A DNA stretch of 64,000 nucleotides from Tiliqua scincoides (taxonomy: Eukaryota > Chordata > Lepidosauria > Squamata > Scincidae): assembly GCF_035046505.1 (NCBI RefSeq), contig NC_089830.1, positions 23,600,284-23,664,283 on the forward strand, given 5' to 3'. The notes beneath the pieces were generated by a model. The model worked only from the letters and a program-made list of their open reading frames with translations. It did not search any database and had not been told where the DNA came from. Each line of letters begins with the position of its first letter. Position 1 is the first letter of the stretch. The translations under genes were made by a program, and so were the position numbers. This document shows, one piece after another, positions 10,311 through 21,665 of the stretch.

Positions 10311-13300
10311 AGGGTGAGTAGAAGAGGCAATTGGGGGAACCCTATGCTTAAGCTTTTGCTGACTAGTAAACCACCACCCCCACCCCACTACTGCAGGTGA
10401 GTGTCCAAAACACTTGATCCTTCTTTCCTGTGCAAAGGCTCCAGCATCAGGCAATCTCAGAGGCAGATTTAGCTTGCGTGCCCTGAGCTAGTACAAGCAA
10501 CTGCTCTGCCTTTCACTTGCATAGAATCAAGGTAATGTTAGGGCTTTGACCCCCTCCTAAAATAAATCCAATTGCTTCGCTCCAATGAGAAATATTGCTA
10601 TCTAATCACATTCTCAGATGCACCTTACACCCAAATATGAACACGAAAACAGAGGTTCTAGACTGTCCCGGATCAGTACAGCATTTTTTCAAAATAATCA
10701 TTCTATGCATGCATTCCAATCCTAGCAGGATAGCTACTAGATTCTTGCAAAATCACCTTAGTTGCATTTGTGAGCATGGAGCATGAGGTCTTGCAAAGAG
10801 ATGTCGTTTGGTGCAGCTCAGCTCTGGCAAACTCCCTTTATCCAACTTTCTTTGGTGTCCATAGTATGACCCCATTCCAGCTATATGCACAGTTGGTGTA
10901 TGTTTGCCCTGGGAAAGGTAATATGGGGCTCTTACCCAGCAATAGGGATCACATTGCTTGGGATCCTTTCAACAGGCTGAATTGAGATCACAAAAGGAGT
11001 CAAGTGAACATAGTTCCCAAGGACCTGTGTATGTGTCTGTGTTGGGTCTAATCCCAAACTCTAGAGGAAGCTCAGTTATTGATCTAGTTCTTCAATCTTC
11101 CAGGGCCAGGTGAGGAACACTGGAGAAGGTGAGGTCTACAGCTAGTGGGGTAGTGGTGGTATCAAAAATATTTTGGAGCCTATCCGTTGTAAACTGTGAA
11201 AAGGAAGAGCTGAGAATTCAACCAGAGGCAGCAACTTAACATAAGGATAGAGTCTGGGGTGTGCGTGTGCCCACAGTGGTGTCACTAGGGGGTGTGTTGA
11301 GGGTGGGGGTGACAGCACCACTGGCCAAAATTTTGGAAACCTTTTGGAAAATTTGTATTTAAGAATAATACCATCATGTTACATATCATTGGAAAGGAAA
11401 TTTCAAGCAGAATGGAATGAAACAAACAATATATTACATATGTTATATATTAAAATAATATATGGGGGGGGGGTTACACCAACCCTAGTAACACCACTGC
11501 ATTTAGGCTGGCATATGATATTGCAATTTATTCTGTATGGCCTGGTACAGGAGGAGATCCATCATGGGCAGGTCTCACAATGAGCTCTTGCATCAGGTGA
11601 GGCAAACCCTCGTGATGCCTCTGACTTTGTGGACCGTTTGTCAGGGTCACACTGACCACCTGTAATCCATGCACCACAGGTTGGGATCCATCTAAATCAA
11701 ATATTCAGTTGACATTTAGGTTTTGGGTCCGGGGTTCATTTAGCTACAGGTCAAAACACAAATAACTGCTAGGTCAATGAACAAACAATTACACATAAGA
11801 GCAAATATGCTCTCAGTATATGACCTTAGGACAGCACATAAATCATTAAAACGGCACTTTCCCTACATTCCAGCTTTATTTCATCAGCCCTGTCCGTGTG
11901 TACCCACTTCCAGCAATTTTCAGGAATATACTCTTATACTTTTACTTTTTAACTCTTCAGGAAGAAAACACAGACTCCTTCCCTGGAGTTTTTGAAACTC
12001 CAGGTCAGCAGCCTTGAGAGGGGGTCTTTCACTCAGGGAGGGGAAGAAAAGAAGACCAGGTATCTTGCAGCCTACTTCTTGAAGATCCCTGGGCAAGAGG
12101 CTCTCCTGGTTCTTCAGCGACTCCAAACAAAGCTTGGCCATCAAAGGTAAGCACATCTCTCCTGACATCCGTTTTGTCCATCTTCTGGGAGCCGTCTCCA
12201 CACTGGGAGAACCTGCACCCAAATGGCCCTGTGAATATCCACGTCTGTTAAGTGCCAGGAGATGCTGACCGGGCAGAGACCCTGACTCCTTAGGTGTGTT
12301 GAAGGGGTCTCAATTGGCAGTGACTACCCAGAAAAGCAATGTTGGGGGTTAGATGGATAGCGCATGAAAAACGTCAAGGTGGTATACAGAGGGGGCACTG
12401 TAAAAAGTCAACTCTGTGTTGGGAAGGAATGAATAGATGGGGGGGGGGGGGAAGATGGCAAATAAACACACCTTTTTCCAGTCCTGGTTATCTCGTTAAA
12501 CTGTGCTTGGGGTCTCACTAGAAGCACAGGTGAGGACACTTGTGGGGCAGGGTTTGGTACACTACTACGTAGGACATGCAGAAAGCAAGAAATTCTTCCT
12601 GTGATGAATCCCGTGTGACAATGTGTTGAATTTTTTTTTAAAGGTAATAAATATGATTCACTATGCAAATTAAATAATTTGGCTAGCAAGTGATTGAAAT
12701 GATCTATACCCCAGTTATTATGAATCATTGTATAACCCAGGAGTGAGCAGAAGGTCACTCTGGTAGCTCTAACAGTGATGGAAAATAACTCCAAAGCCTT
12801 TGCCCCCTCACCTTTCTGCTTTGAATTTTTTCATGTGTCCTTAAGACCCTTCGCCAACCAACCACTTTGTGACATGTTCCACCTCCCCAAGCCTGCATTT
12901 TGTGCTGGGAGCTCCCAGGGCTCTGGCATTAAAACAAAGTTACTCCCACAGACTTGAAGTTTGCCAATTCCTGGTGTAAAGAATCTGATTTCAGGACAAA
13001 AAAAAAATGCTATTCGAACACCAAATGATGCCCCCTTTGGTCCCCCCCTTTTTTTTACAGATCAAATCACCCCAGTTTTCTTCCTTCTTTCAAATCCCTC
13101 TCCTTTTAAGTAGAGAAGAAAACACCATGGCACCATTTTGCTTTTCTCTACAGGTTCTTCATGGGTCCTGGTGGGGTTGCTGTTCTGCCCCCGAGAACGA
13201 GCCCACAGTTTGCTGCCTGAAGCAGGCCGCGTCACTTTGCTTCATGATGGAGCCAGCCTTGTTTATGTCCCCCAAAGGCGACCATGCAATTTTTGCTGTT

Positions 13301-14040
13301 GAAAATGACAATGATCTCTGGCATTGCTAGAAGATAAATAACGATGGCCAAAGAGACTCTTCATTGTGAAATAATTGCTGTGCACCCACTAACAGTGGTG
13401 TAGCCAGGGCAGGATGGGGGGGCACTCTGAGTGCAAGCCAGAAAGGCAGAACACAGCAAGTCATCTCCTCCTCATGTGCAGAGCCACCAGTACACCCTTG
13501 TCCAGACTGGTGTCGTTTTAAAAAAGTGGGTTCAGTTGCTAAAAGGGTTGGGAATCACTGCTTTATTGGAAAGGCTTGTTGTCTTTTACAGATTCCCACT
13601 CCCCCACCCCCATATTGGAGCCTCATTTCCTCTCCTCATCACTCTGGGGTTTTAATGCTATTTAGAAGGAAGCTTTAAATCTCAATCCAGCCCCCCCCCC
13701 CCAAAAAAAAAAAACAAAAAAAAAACACAACATGGTAGATTTAAAATTGATTTTGTCCCAAATCACACTGAACTGGTTTAAACATAAGAACTGGGCATTG
13801 GGTCAGGCTGAAAATCTTACGGCTTGTTTTTTTTTGGGGGGGGGAGGGTTTGAGGTTTTTGAAAGCAGGCTACAGAGAGAATTCACTTGGTGGAACAAGG
13901 ATGGTTTCCCCTTCTCATCTCCCCTTATTTAATCATGTCTTTTACTTTAATTATTAATCATTATTCATTTTAATTTAATTATTTATAACCTGCCTATCTA
14001 GGGAAAATGGCACAATTTCAGTGTTTGCTGCATTATCACG
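10311..14040. other. Intergenic, no gene supported
   Basis: Mostly unique sequence with poly-G and poly-C runs (11465, 12441, 13690, 13837). A possible leader-exon donor, CATCAAAG|GTAAGC, lies at about 12147 with GA-rich sequence upstream, and could serve the IRG at 14948. The ISRE and GAS words of the duplicon promoters are absent, so this is not called as a promoter. Confidence 0.4.
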
Positions 14041-14176
14041 AAAACACTTCCCACTTGATGATGTCACTTCCAATCATGACATCACTTCCAGATTAATGAC
14101 ATTACTTCCAGTGGGTCTCAGACAGATTGTTATTCTCAAACGTGGTTCCCAGTGCTAAAAGTTTGAGAACCACTGG
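14041..14176. repeat. MITE-like repeat, same family as 1-287
   Basis: Carries GATGATGTCACTTCC, CATGACATCACTTCC, GGGTCTCAGACAGATT and the terminus GAGAACCACTG, matching 1-287 and 56617-56985. Confidence 0.55.
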
Positions 14177-14307
14177 TATAAGAGAATCTATGGAACCTAA
14201 CCCCATTCAACCCATAGCATTAATGATTCAGTAACTGCAATTTCCGTATTTGCTGTTTTTTTTCAGGAATCTAATCCCAGCGGATAATGAAAATTGACTG
14301 TATATAA

Positions 14308-14535
14308 CAGCGATTTTCAACCTTTTTCAGTTCATGGCACACTGACAAGGCATTAAAATTGTCAAGGCACACCATCAGTCTTTGGACAATTGACCTGGCA
14401 CACCATGCTGCCAGTGGAGGCTCATATCTTCCATTGGCCCTACTAATAAATGGCCTTCCCCCAAATTCCTGTGGCACACCTGTGGACCACTTACGGCACA
14501 CCAAAGTTCCATGGCACAGTGGTTGAAAATGACTG
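14308..14535. mobile_element. hAT-type MITE, 228 bp
   Basis: Ends CAGCGATTTTCAACC and GGTTGAAAATGACTG are inverted repeats, flanked by GTATATAA and GAATATAA (7 of 8 match). Internally it repeats GGCACACC. A second copy of identical length is at 59160-59387. Confidence 0.85.
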
Positions 14536-14639
14536 GAATATAATATCAAAGGTTCATCAACATCCACATGAATTCTAAACAATTTTTAAGACAAGACTTA
14601 CCATTTCAGAAACCAGCAAGGCTTGTTCTTCTACCTGTT

Positions 14640-14896
14640 TTAAGATTTAATCTATGATTAGGATCTCTACCATCTTATCTAGAACAGATGTTAGGCTGAT
14701 CAACCTGTAATTTCCTGAGTCCCCCCCTCTCTCCTTTTTTAAAGATAGGCATGACATTAGCTATCCTCCAGTCCTCTGGCACAGTGGCCATTTTAAGGAA
14801 TCTCCATTGGTGGAGATAGAGCTTCAGGAACCAATTTTCTACAATGACTAAATCCATTTTGTCAAAGCAAAGTGCAAATGGAATATTAACTAGCAT
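14640..14896 (-). mobile_element. CR1-type LINE fragment (reverse transcriptase)
   Basis: The minus strand encodes VPEDWRIANVMPIFKKGERG, the conserved start of the CR1-clade reverse-transcriptase domain (family form EDWRIANVIPIFKKGDRGDPGNYRP). It ends just upstream of the IRG exon at 14932, in its presumed intron. Confidence 0.85.
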
Positions 14897-14947
14897 GTGC
14901 CCATAATCACAACATCTCTTTGTGTTTTCAGATCACACACTGCAACA

Positions 14948-16234
14948 ATGGGAATTGTTGCAACAAAAGCATTTATAAGAAATGAACTTGCTGAAATAAA
15001 GGCTGCTTCAGAAGGAAAATCTATCCAAGAAGTGGCAGACCAAGTTCAACAAGAGTTGAATTTATTAGAAAACACCACACTCAACATCGCCATCACAGGG
15101 GTGTCAGGTGCTGGGAAATCATCCCTGGTCAATGCCTTGAGGGGTGTGGCAGATGATGACGAGGGTGCGGCTCGGACTGGACTGTTAGAAACAACAGTGA
15201 ATCCAGCAAGATATCCACATCCCAAATTCCCCAACGTCGTAATATGGGATCTCCCAGGAATTGGGACACCTGAGTTCAAATCGAATGAATACCTAAAGAG
15301 GGTGAATTTTAGCCGGTACGATTTCTTCATCATCGTTTCCGGTGATCGCTTCACTCAACATGACACCAAACTGGCTGATGAAATTTGGAAAATGAAAATG
15401 AAGTTCTACTTTGTGCGCACCAAAATAGATACCGGTTTAGATTCAGAAAGAAGGAAACGGGGCTTTGATGAGAAAGCCACCCTTGAAATGATAAGGAATT
15501 ATTGTGGTGAAAATTTGAGGAAAGCAGGAGAATCTTCTCCAAAGGTTTTTCTGATATCCAGTTGGCACCCAGAGAAGTATGATTTCCCCCTCCTACAAGA
15601 AACCTTGATGAATGGCTTAGATGACCTCAAGAGAGAGGTATTAATGATGGCCCTGCCAACTTGTTCCAAAGAAGTCTCAGAGAGGAAAAAGGCTGCAATG
15701 GAGAGTCTCATATGGAAATTCGCTCTTAGGTCATGTGCTATTGGGGCCATTCCTGTCCCAGGTCTCTCTTTTGTTTGTGATGTTGTCATCCTGGTGCATG
15801 CAATGGAACGGTTCTGCAATGTCTTTGGCTTGGATGAAGTTTCCCTACAAAAGGTTGCGGATAGTGTTGGTCAGCCAGTCAGTGAGTTGAAGTCTGCTAT
15901 CAAAAAGTCCCCACAGGCTGGTGAGATCAAAGCAGAGTTTGTCATCGATCGCTTGAGCAGGATGGCACTGTGTGCATCAGCAAGAGCGGTAGAATCTGCT
16001 CTGGGTCTCATACCAGTGCTTGGCTCCCTCACTGGTGCGGGACTGTCTTTTGTCACCACATACTGGGTGCTGAAGAGCTTTCTGAATGATGTTATGGAAG
16101 ATGCTGAGAATGTTCGTGCTAAAGCTGTTGAATTGGGCAAAAAGAGTTCTAAGAAAATATCTGTACATCCACTTGGAAAGAGGTCCACCACATATAGATG
16201 CGCAGAAGACAAAAATATCAAAACTCAAGCTTAG
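14948..16234 (+). CDS. Single-domain immunity-related GTPase (IRG, GKS type)
   Basis: Encodes 428 residues, the usual IRG length. IRGs are interferon-inducible dynamin-like GTPases that bind and disrupt pathogen-containing vacuoles or act on organelle membranes. The G domain has P-loop GVSGAGKS (51-58), a switch Thr in ETTVNPARYPHP, DLPG (101-104) and TKID (158-161), so it is a GKS type. The helical domain includes GAIPVPGLSFVCDVVIL and LGSLTGAGLSFVTTYWVL. The tail is Lys-rich (KKSSKK). I chose the ATG at 14948, although the frame is open from 14897, because a splice acceptor (TGTTTTCAG, exon from 14932) lies between them. The context AACAATGG is good. The resulting start MGIVAT fits the N-myristoylation rule (Gly2, Thr6), as in mouse Irga6 and Irgb10. 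It is clearly diverged from the double-G genes next door. Orthology to a named mammalian IRG cannot be set from here. Confidence 0.93.
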   Translation: MGIVATKAFIRNELAEIKAASEGKSIQEVADQVQQELNLLENTTLNIAITGVSGAGKSSLVNALRGVADDDEGAARTGLLETTVNPARYPHPKFPNVVIWDLPGIGTPEFKSNEYLKRVNFSRYDFFIIVSGDRFTQHDTKLADEIWKMKMKFYFVRTKIDTGLDSERRKRGFDEKATLEMIRNYCGENLRKAGESSPKVFLISSWHPEKYDFPLLQETLMNGLDDLKREVLMMALPTCSKEVSERKKAAMESLIWKFALRSCAIGAIPVPGLSFVCDVVILVHAMERFCNVFGLDEVSLQKVADSVGQPVSELKSAIKKSPQAGEIKAEFVIDRLSRMALCASARAVESALGLIPVLGSLTGAGLSFVTTYWVLKSFLNDVMEDAENVRAKAVELGKKSSKKISVHPLGKRSTTYRCAEDKNIKTQA

Positions 16235-16473
16235 AAAAGAAAGGAAATTAGATTTGAATTTCCAAATACAAGTTTTTCTTCTTCTTAACTTTGCTGGCAA
16301 CCATCATCATCATCATCATCTTATAGCTGGGGAATGCTGAGACTGAGAGGGAATGACTCACCTTCAACCATCTCTCAAGAGTTCATGACAGAAGTGATAT
16401 TCAAACAGGCAGTGGTGTAGCTATGGTGGGGCTGGGCGGGGGGATTTCATTGTCCAGGTGCCATACCTTAAGG
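16235..16473 (+). other. Downstream of the single-domain IRG
   Basis: Short CAT microsatellite near 16302-16320. The phrase 'GCAGTGGTGTAGCTATGG' near 16409 resembles ends of another reptile MITE family. No clear polyadenylation signal was picked. Confidence 0.35.
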
Positions 16474-16948
16474 CACTGGTTTCCAATCTGTGGTCAGTGG
16501 ACCTCAGGTGGTCTGCAAGACTCTGAGAAGTGGCCTGCAAGTTCTCAGGAAAAAAAGCCTTTGATCACTTCCAGCATCTCAGAGTGAGCTCTCCCCCATG
16601 GTCCACCAGATTGGGTAGTGAACAGACTGCCTGCATCTGGCCCTGAAGTGTTGGCTGTGGCTGTGGGTTGTCTGTTCTCCGCCCTCTCTAACTGTCCATG
16701 GGGAGCGCTGGCTCAGGAGATGCTTCCCCACTGACCACCAGAGAGGGCGGAGAATGGACTGCCCACAGCCGGCAACAAAACAGCAACCCACACATCTCTA
16801 TATAATAAATCTCAAATAAATCTTCTCTAATTATCACAAGTTTAATTGTATTTTTTGTGTGCTGGGGATGGGGGGCTTGCATGTGGTCCATGGCAATTCC
16901 AATTTTTACCTCAGTGGTCCATGGGCTTGTAAAGATTGGGAATCACTG
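16474..16948. mobile_element. hAT-type MITE with perfect 8-bp target duplication
   Basis: 475 bp, flanked on both sides by CCTTAAGG. Ends CACTGGTTTCCAATCT and AGATTGGGAATCACTG are imperfect inverted repeats (13 of 16). There is no transposase ORF. Confidence 0.88.
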
Positions 16949-17849
16949 CCTTAAGGGGTGCCAACTTGCACCCCCGACTGCCAGTTTCCTGCGCTGCTTC
17001 CCCCCCCCCTACAGCAATTTGCTGTCTGCAACTGGCCAGTGGGACCAGCAGCACTGAAAAGGCTGGGCATGTGAACAGGGATTCACTCAGCATAGGACAG
17101 CTGGCACAGGCCAGCAAACAGGCCAGATGAGGGGTGTGCATGGCCGATGGGTGCACATCTGTTGACGGTCCCCGATTGGCAAGGGGAGGGCTGCCTTGGA
17201 GCAGGTATGTGCTTACTTGAGAGTGAGTTTGGCTCTGACTTCCCCTGCAAAGGCTGCATGAGACTCCCGCTTGTTTGAACTTGGGGTTAAGAAGCACACT
17301 GCTGAAAGGGTATGCACCTACTGCACAAACAGCCAGGGGTTCAGCCGTGCAAATGTGCCCCATTTACGCCCCGCTGCCTCTTGCTTGTGTCGCTTTCCTT
17401 ATGACAGCAAAAGGGGCACCCAAAGGTTCTTCACGCATGGACACGGACATGGACCAGGGTCAGGTCTTAGTGGGTATGTTCAGGCAGGTGAAGTTGGAGC
17501 AGGACTCTCAGTTGTTGCCCCTGCAGAGCTTGCTCACCACCTGCATCGAGGAAGAGCGGGGCAAAGAGAGTGGCAAGAGTCTCAAGAAGAGGGTGGAGTT
17601 ATGACATGCTCGGAGTGGTTGCGCGTTGCTCTTAGCAGTCAATGATTGTTTTACTTCGCTGCTTTTTGAGAAAAAAGTCAAGAAAAAAAAAACTTATTCC
17701 AGATCCTACCCCTGGGCAGCCTGGTGCAGCTCTTGGATGCTTGGATCTGTGCCACCTCTTTAGGTGTCAGCCCCATTGGGGATGCTGCTGTGCAACACGG
17801 GGTAAGGGGAAGCAATTCCCCTTGCTCTGGACTGCGCTGATTTCGGCCA
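16949..17849. other. Intergenic, no gene recognised
   Basis: GC-rich unique sequence. Two overlapping + strand open frames of 109 and 124 codons at 17271-17645 have no recognisable domain. Confidence 0.4.
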
Positions 17850-18030
17850 TTACCCTGCCCTTATAGTTTGGGGTGGTCTTAACTCTCCCAATGCTCAATT
17901 TTAGCAGATGTCCTAACCTGTCCTGTAGAGCAGGCCCACTGGGCTGCCTGCTTCAGGACAGGTTAGGACATCCGCTAAAATTTAGTGTTGGGAGAGTTAA
18001 GACCACCCCAAACTATAAGGGCTAGGGCGT
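17850..18030. repeat. Inverted repeat built from two CR1 LINE pieces
   Basis: Arms 17858-17935 and about 17945-18022 are reverse complements with few mismatches (CCCTTATAGTTTGGGGTGG, TCTTAACTCTCCCAA, GATGTCCTAACCTGTCCTG). The CTCAATTTTAGCAGATGTCC text matches the CR1 segment at 5655-5680 (CTCAATTTTAGTGGATGTCC), so both arms derive from the same LINE region in opposite orientation. Confidence 0.8.
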
Positions 18031-18640
18031 TAAACAGATATCCCCCAGCATCAGCATCTGGGACCTGTTAGTCAAGAAGGAGTGGAACCACCACAGAGCA
18101 GTGCCCACAAGCCTGCTGATTCTGGCCAGGTGACCAAGGAGAATTCCATGGTCATTGGTATCAAAAACCACTGAAAGGTCCAGCAGGACCAGCAGGGACA
18201 CACCTTCTCAATCTAATCCTTGGTGAAGTTCATCTGTCAGAGTGACCATGGCCATCTCTGTCCCAAAACCTGGCCTGAAGTCAGACTGGAATGGGTCCAT
18301 ATAATCTTTCTCATCTAGGAACCCCTGGAGCTGGGATGCCACCACTCTCTCAATCACCCTCTCCATGAAAAAGATTGGAAACTGGCCAATAAATTGTTTA
18401 AAAACCAGAGATAGCTTTTTTAAGGAGGGGGTTCAAAATTGCAGTCTTCAGGATGTTGGGCGTCACTCTCTCCCGCAAAGCTGAATTTACAATGGGTTCC
18501 ATCCAATCAGCCAGCCTGGCCCATGCATCTCGTGTTAGCCAAGCTGGACAAGGGTCAAGCTGGCACAAAGATGGTCTCAAGCTCCAGAGGATTCTGTCCA
18601 CATCCTTAGACTGTATACATTGAAAAGAATCTCAAATGGT
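18031..18640 (-). mobile_element. L2/CR1-type LINE reverse-transcriptase fragment
   Basis: The minus strand encodes LDPCPAWLTRDAWARLADW, then ERVTPNILKTAILNPLLKK, then after interruptions DYMDPFQSDFRPGFGTEMA and SLLVLLDLSVVFDTNDHGIL, the order found in non-LTR reverse transcriptases. Frames are interrupted, so it is a decayed copy. Confidence 0.85.
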
Positions 18641-19740
18641 GGGATTGGCAGATGTCATAGGGATAGCTACCGGAACAGTTGAGTCCAATTCGTGATGAAT
18701 ACAATCGGTTTTCTCTGCAAAGTGTTTGAGGTGGGAAGAGTGTGATGGACTCTGAAAGGTGGTCTGTATCCTGTGCTTGGACATGGTAGGCAAGGCAGGG
18801 TGGGGAGACCTGGGATTCCCCAGTGTTCCCGCCCCTCCATTGATTTCTATGAGCACCATTTGATGCTGCTACTGGCCAAACACTCACCCTGCGCCCAATT
18901 TCTCTTCAGGCTGCAGCCTTGCCAGAGGGGGCAGAAACAACATCATGCACAGAGTGACCTTGCAATGTCCCCAGACGCAAAGACTGCTTGCCCCCCCCAA
19001 GGGGTTGCACCCTGGGGCAGCCCCCCTGGGGCAGCAACAAAAGAGGGCTGTTGCCATCAGGCCTGTGGGGCTGATGCAACTCCCAGGCCAACACTGAAGA
19101 CTGCTGTTGGCCTGGGAGTTGCATCCCTGGGAGTTAGGGAGCAGTTAGGGCTCCCTAACTGCTGTTAGGGAGCCCTGGAAAGGGGACCCATTTTCTCTTT
19201 GGTAAAGCCCCTTACACATTTTTTGTGTGTTAGTTCCCAACCAAAAGCACACTGAGAAGTGCCTGGTTGTCCCCATCTCTTGGTTCAGTCAGGCAGATGA
19301 CCCTTTCTAGCTTCTTAGACATTGATCTGACCTGGTGGGGAGCAAGATACCACATGAATACATGGGGGGGGGCACACACAACTGCAGACCTGCACCCCCA
19401 CTCCGCAGAGATAATGCTGATGGTTGTCACTGCCTTAGCCTGCCCACCTCCTCTTTGCTACCCACCTCACAGCCAGGCCAGCCCTGAAACAATCCATGTA
19501 GTCTGTCATATTGTCAATTCCCCACACTCCCCCTCAACCTACCAGAGCTAACCCCCATCCCTGTTTCCCTTGACATTGGGGAAACAGCTGAACAGGTCAG
19601 TCAAAGGCGCACCTTTGCAAAGAGCAAATATTGGCTTCTATATACAAATATTTGCACCTGGATTTACACATGCAAAACAAAGAGGATTTGGCAGACCTTA
19701 CAATGAAGTAATCAAAAGGGTTGTGCCAGGATAGCAGGCT
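18641..19740. other. Intergenic, no gene recognised
   Basis: Contains a small inverted repeat around CCAACACTGAAGACTG at 19080-19130 and a local GTTAGGGAGC tandem near 19133-19175. No supported gene. Confidence 0.4.
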
Positions 19741-20015
19741 AAGAACATAAGAAGAGCCCTGCTGGATCAGGCAAAGAGCCCATCTAGCCCAACTTCCAGT
19801 ATCTCACAGGGGTCCACCAGATGCCCCGGGAGCACTCAGGACAACAAGAAACCTATACCACTCCCTGGCATCTGGCATTCAGAAGTAAGCTACCCCTGAA
19901 CCCAGAGGTTGCATATACCCATCATGGTTTGTAACCCACAATAGATTTTTCCTCCTGCTTTGACCAGTCTATGGTACCAAGAAAAGTATCACTGCAAACA
20001 GGATGGCATTTCTGT
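19741..20015 (-). mobile_element. CR1 LINE 3' tail, left edge of the duplicated block
   Basis: Begins AAGAACATAAGAAGAGCCCT and continues with the GGATCAGG, CCCATCTAG and TATCTCACAG text of the CR1 tail seen whole at 5301-5480. It runs up to the breakpoint where the first duplicon starts. Confidence 0.75.
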
Positions 20016-20189
20016 CCCACATCTTCTTCTTACTACTTGGCAATGCTTGGGGAAGTTCCTTGTTCTGATCCTCACCAGGGCCTGGAAGCTTGACCATCGC
20101 TCAGCATCAAGCAGCCAGGATACCTACTGACCATGTGATCTTGTGGATCACTTTGTGGATCTCGTTTAGGACCAAATGATACAGCAAAA

Positions 20190-20640
20190 TGGAGGGGGGG
20201 GGTCCCTTTTCCTCAGGCAGGTTGGCAGGAACAGGGCTCCTGCGCTCCAGATTTCTGCTGAAATGTCTGGGAACATTGTCTCCAGTGCAAGGGGAAGTTG
20301 GGCACAGTTGTGTTTATAAGAACCTGGTATGTTTCATTAAAAGGACAAGACAGACAAAAGGAATAGGAAGACTGCTGCTTCTGTTTGCTCTTCACATACA
20401 AAAACTTACTAGAGCCTTCCTGACCTCTTCCATTCTTTGCAAGGCACCTCTGTTTTCCTGGCTTCCTTGTCTTCCCTCTTTCTCTCTTCCATCTTATATT
20501 ATCTGGGTAAAAAATTCTGGAGTGAGAGGATGTGGACAGGGGAGGGCCTACTTATTCAATAAAAAGTAGCTGGGAAAAACCCTCGCACCACCGGCTTGAC
20601 AACAGCTGATGTCCTTGTGATCTTTATTTGCAGCAACCAA
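20190..20640. other. Upstream region of IRG copy A
   Basis: No gene. It is repeated at 29142-29600 and 37354-37810. Its short open frames persist in all copies only because the copies are nearly identical. Confidence 0.5.
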
Positions 20641-20649
20641 CATGTGACT

Positions 20650-20840
20650 TTTCACTTCTCAGAGAGGAAAAACAGTAGTTTTTTTCCAGCAAATTTCCAT
20701 GAAGATGAATCCTGGAGCCTGACCAGTTCACTGCACAGTCCTTGCTCCTTTGGAAACGTTCTCCTGGCCCAGGTCTGTGATGGGCGGACCGGAGAAGGGT
20801 GTTGGCTGGCACTTCGTGGAATAAAGTTACTTTCGCTTTC
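20650..20840 (-). promoter_or_regulatory. Candidate interferon-response promoter, copy A (IRF core, GAS, ISRE)
   Basis: Three motifs lie within 190 bases: TTTCACTT at 20650-20657 (minus AAGTGAAA, the IRF core AANNGAAA); TTCCATGAA at 20695-20703 (GAS core TTCNNNGAA, bound by STAT1); and TTTCGCTTTC at 20831-20840 (minus GAAAGCGAAA, a perfect ISRE GAAANNGAAA). Mouse IRG promoters are known to use ISRE and GAS. A leader-exon donor follows at 20996. The motifs are read directly; function is inferred. Confidence 0.65.
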
Positions 20841-20842
20841 AC

Positions 20843-20996
20843 CAGAGACTGAAGGCATTCTTGGTTACCAGGAAAGACAAGGGAGATTAGTCAGAAGTGA
20901 GGAAGCAAACACAGGCTTTCGAACAGGCGGCCAACTGACGGTTCAGAGGTTGCCCCTTCAGCTCCTCAGAGAAGCCCCTTCCCCTTCCCCATAAAG
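20843..20996 (+). other. Candidate non-coding leader exon, IRG copy A
   Basis: Sequence between the ISRE and a strong donor, ATAAAG|GTAAGC (GT at 20997). An alternative donor, TTTCTAG|GTAAGA (GT at 22288), aligns to the single donor of the older copy at 4330. So an insertion of about 1.2 kb has split the ancestral leader region and either donor could be used. The acceptor is TTCCTTAG at 23121. The transcription start is not determined. Confidence 0.45.
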
Positions 20997-21388
20997 GTAA
21001 GCCACTCTTGCTTGATATCTTCCTTCTCATGCTCCTTCTTTCCTGCAGGCCACTGGCTGCTTGTGTGATTCTTGCACAGATGAGATTTTTTCATCAATGA
21101 TACCCGTCAGAGCACAGGAGGAGCTGTGGCAGGGTGGAGGGAGGCTTTAACACTTCTGCCACCATCCTGAGCCAGATGACCCCCAGGAAGGGAAGCCCAC
21201 CTAGGTACTATTCAGCATTAGACCTTCCCTCCATTGCAGCACAATCCTAGTCCAGACCAGGCATTTGCACCGCTGATTTTTAAGAAGACAAAACCAAGCA
21301 GAAAAGGGACAAACTGCACAGGGGAAATGGGGGAGGAAAACAGTGGAGCAAGTGATGGCTAAGAGGGGTTATGGGCCCCTTCCCTTCT

Positions 21389-21665
21389 CATAAGAACAGC
21401 CCTGCTGGATCAGGCCACAGGCCCATGTGGTCCAGCTTCCTGTATCTCACAGCGGCCCACCAAATGCCCCAGGGAGCACACCAGATAACAAGAGACCTGC
21501 AAGGCCTCCTGGGAATTGTAGTTAAGAACATAAGAACAGCCCCACTGGATCAGGCCAGAGGCCCATCTAGTCCAGCTTCCTGTATCTCACAGCGGCCCAC
21601 CAAATGCCCCAGGGAGCACACAAGACAACAACAGATCTGCATCCTGGTGCCCTCCTTTGCATCTG
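21389..21665 (-). repeat. Dimer of CR1-tail repeat (copy A)
   Basis: Two head-to-tail copies of TAAGAACAGCCC...GGATCAGGCC...AGCACAC joined by CCTGCAAGGCCTCCTGGGAATTGTAGT, exactly the monomer and linker of the 14-unit array at 45073-46981. An inverted single copy lies at 22352-22432. The same dimer is at 30351-30627 and 38563-38839. Confidence 0.85.

Noticed and set aside
14897-14947. Upstream in-frame ATG of the single-domain IRG
   Set aside because: A splice acceptor at 14930-14931 separates it from the conserved part, and 14948 has the better context and a family-like N-terminus.
20596-20994. 132-codon + strand frame conserved in three copies as a gene
   Set aside because: Conservation follows from the recent segmental duplication. 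The frame overlaps the ISRE/GAS block and leader, has no recognisable domain, and is not kept in the older copy at 3950-4330.
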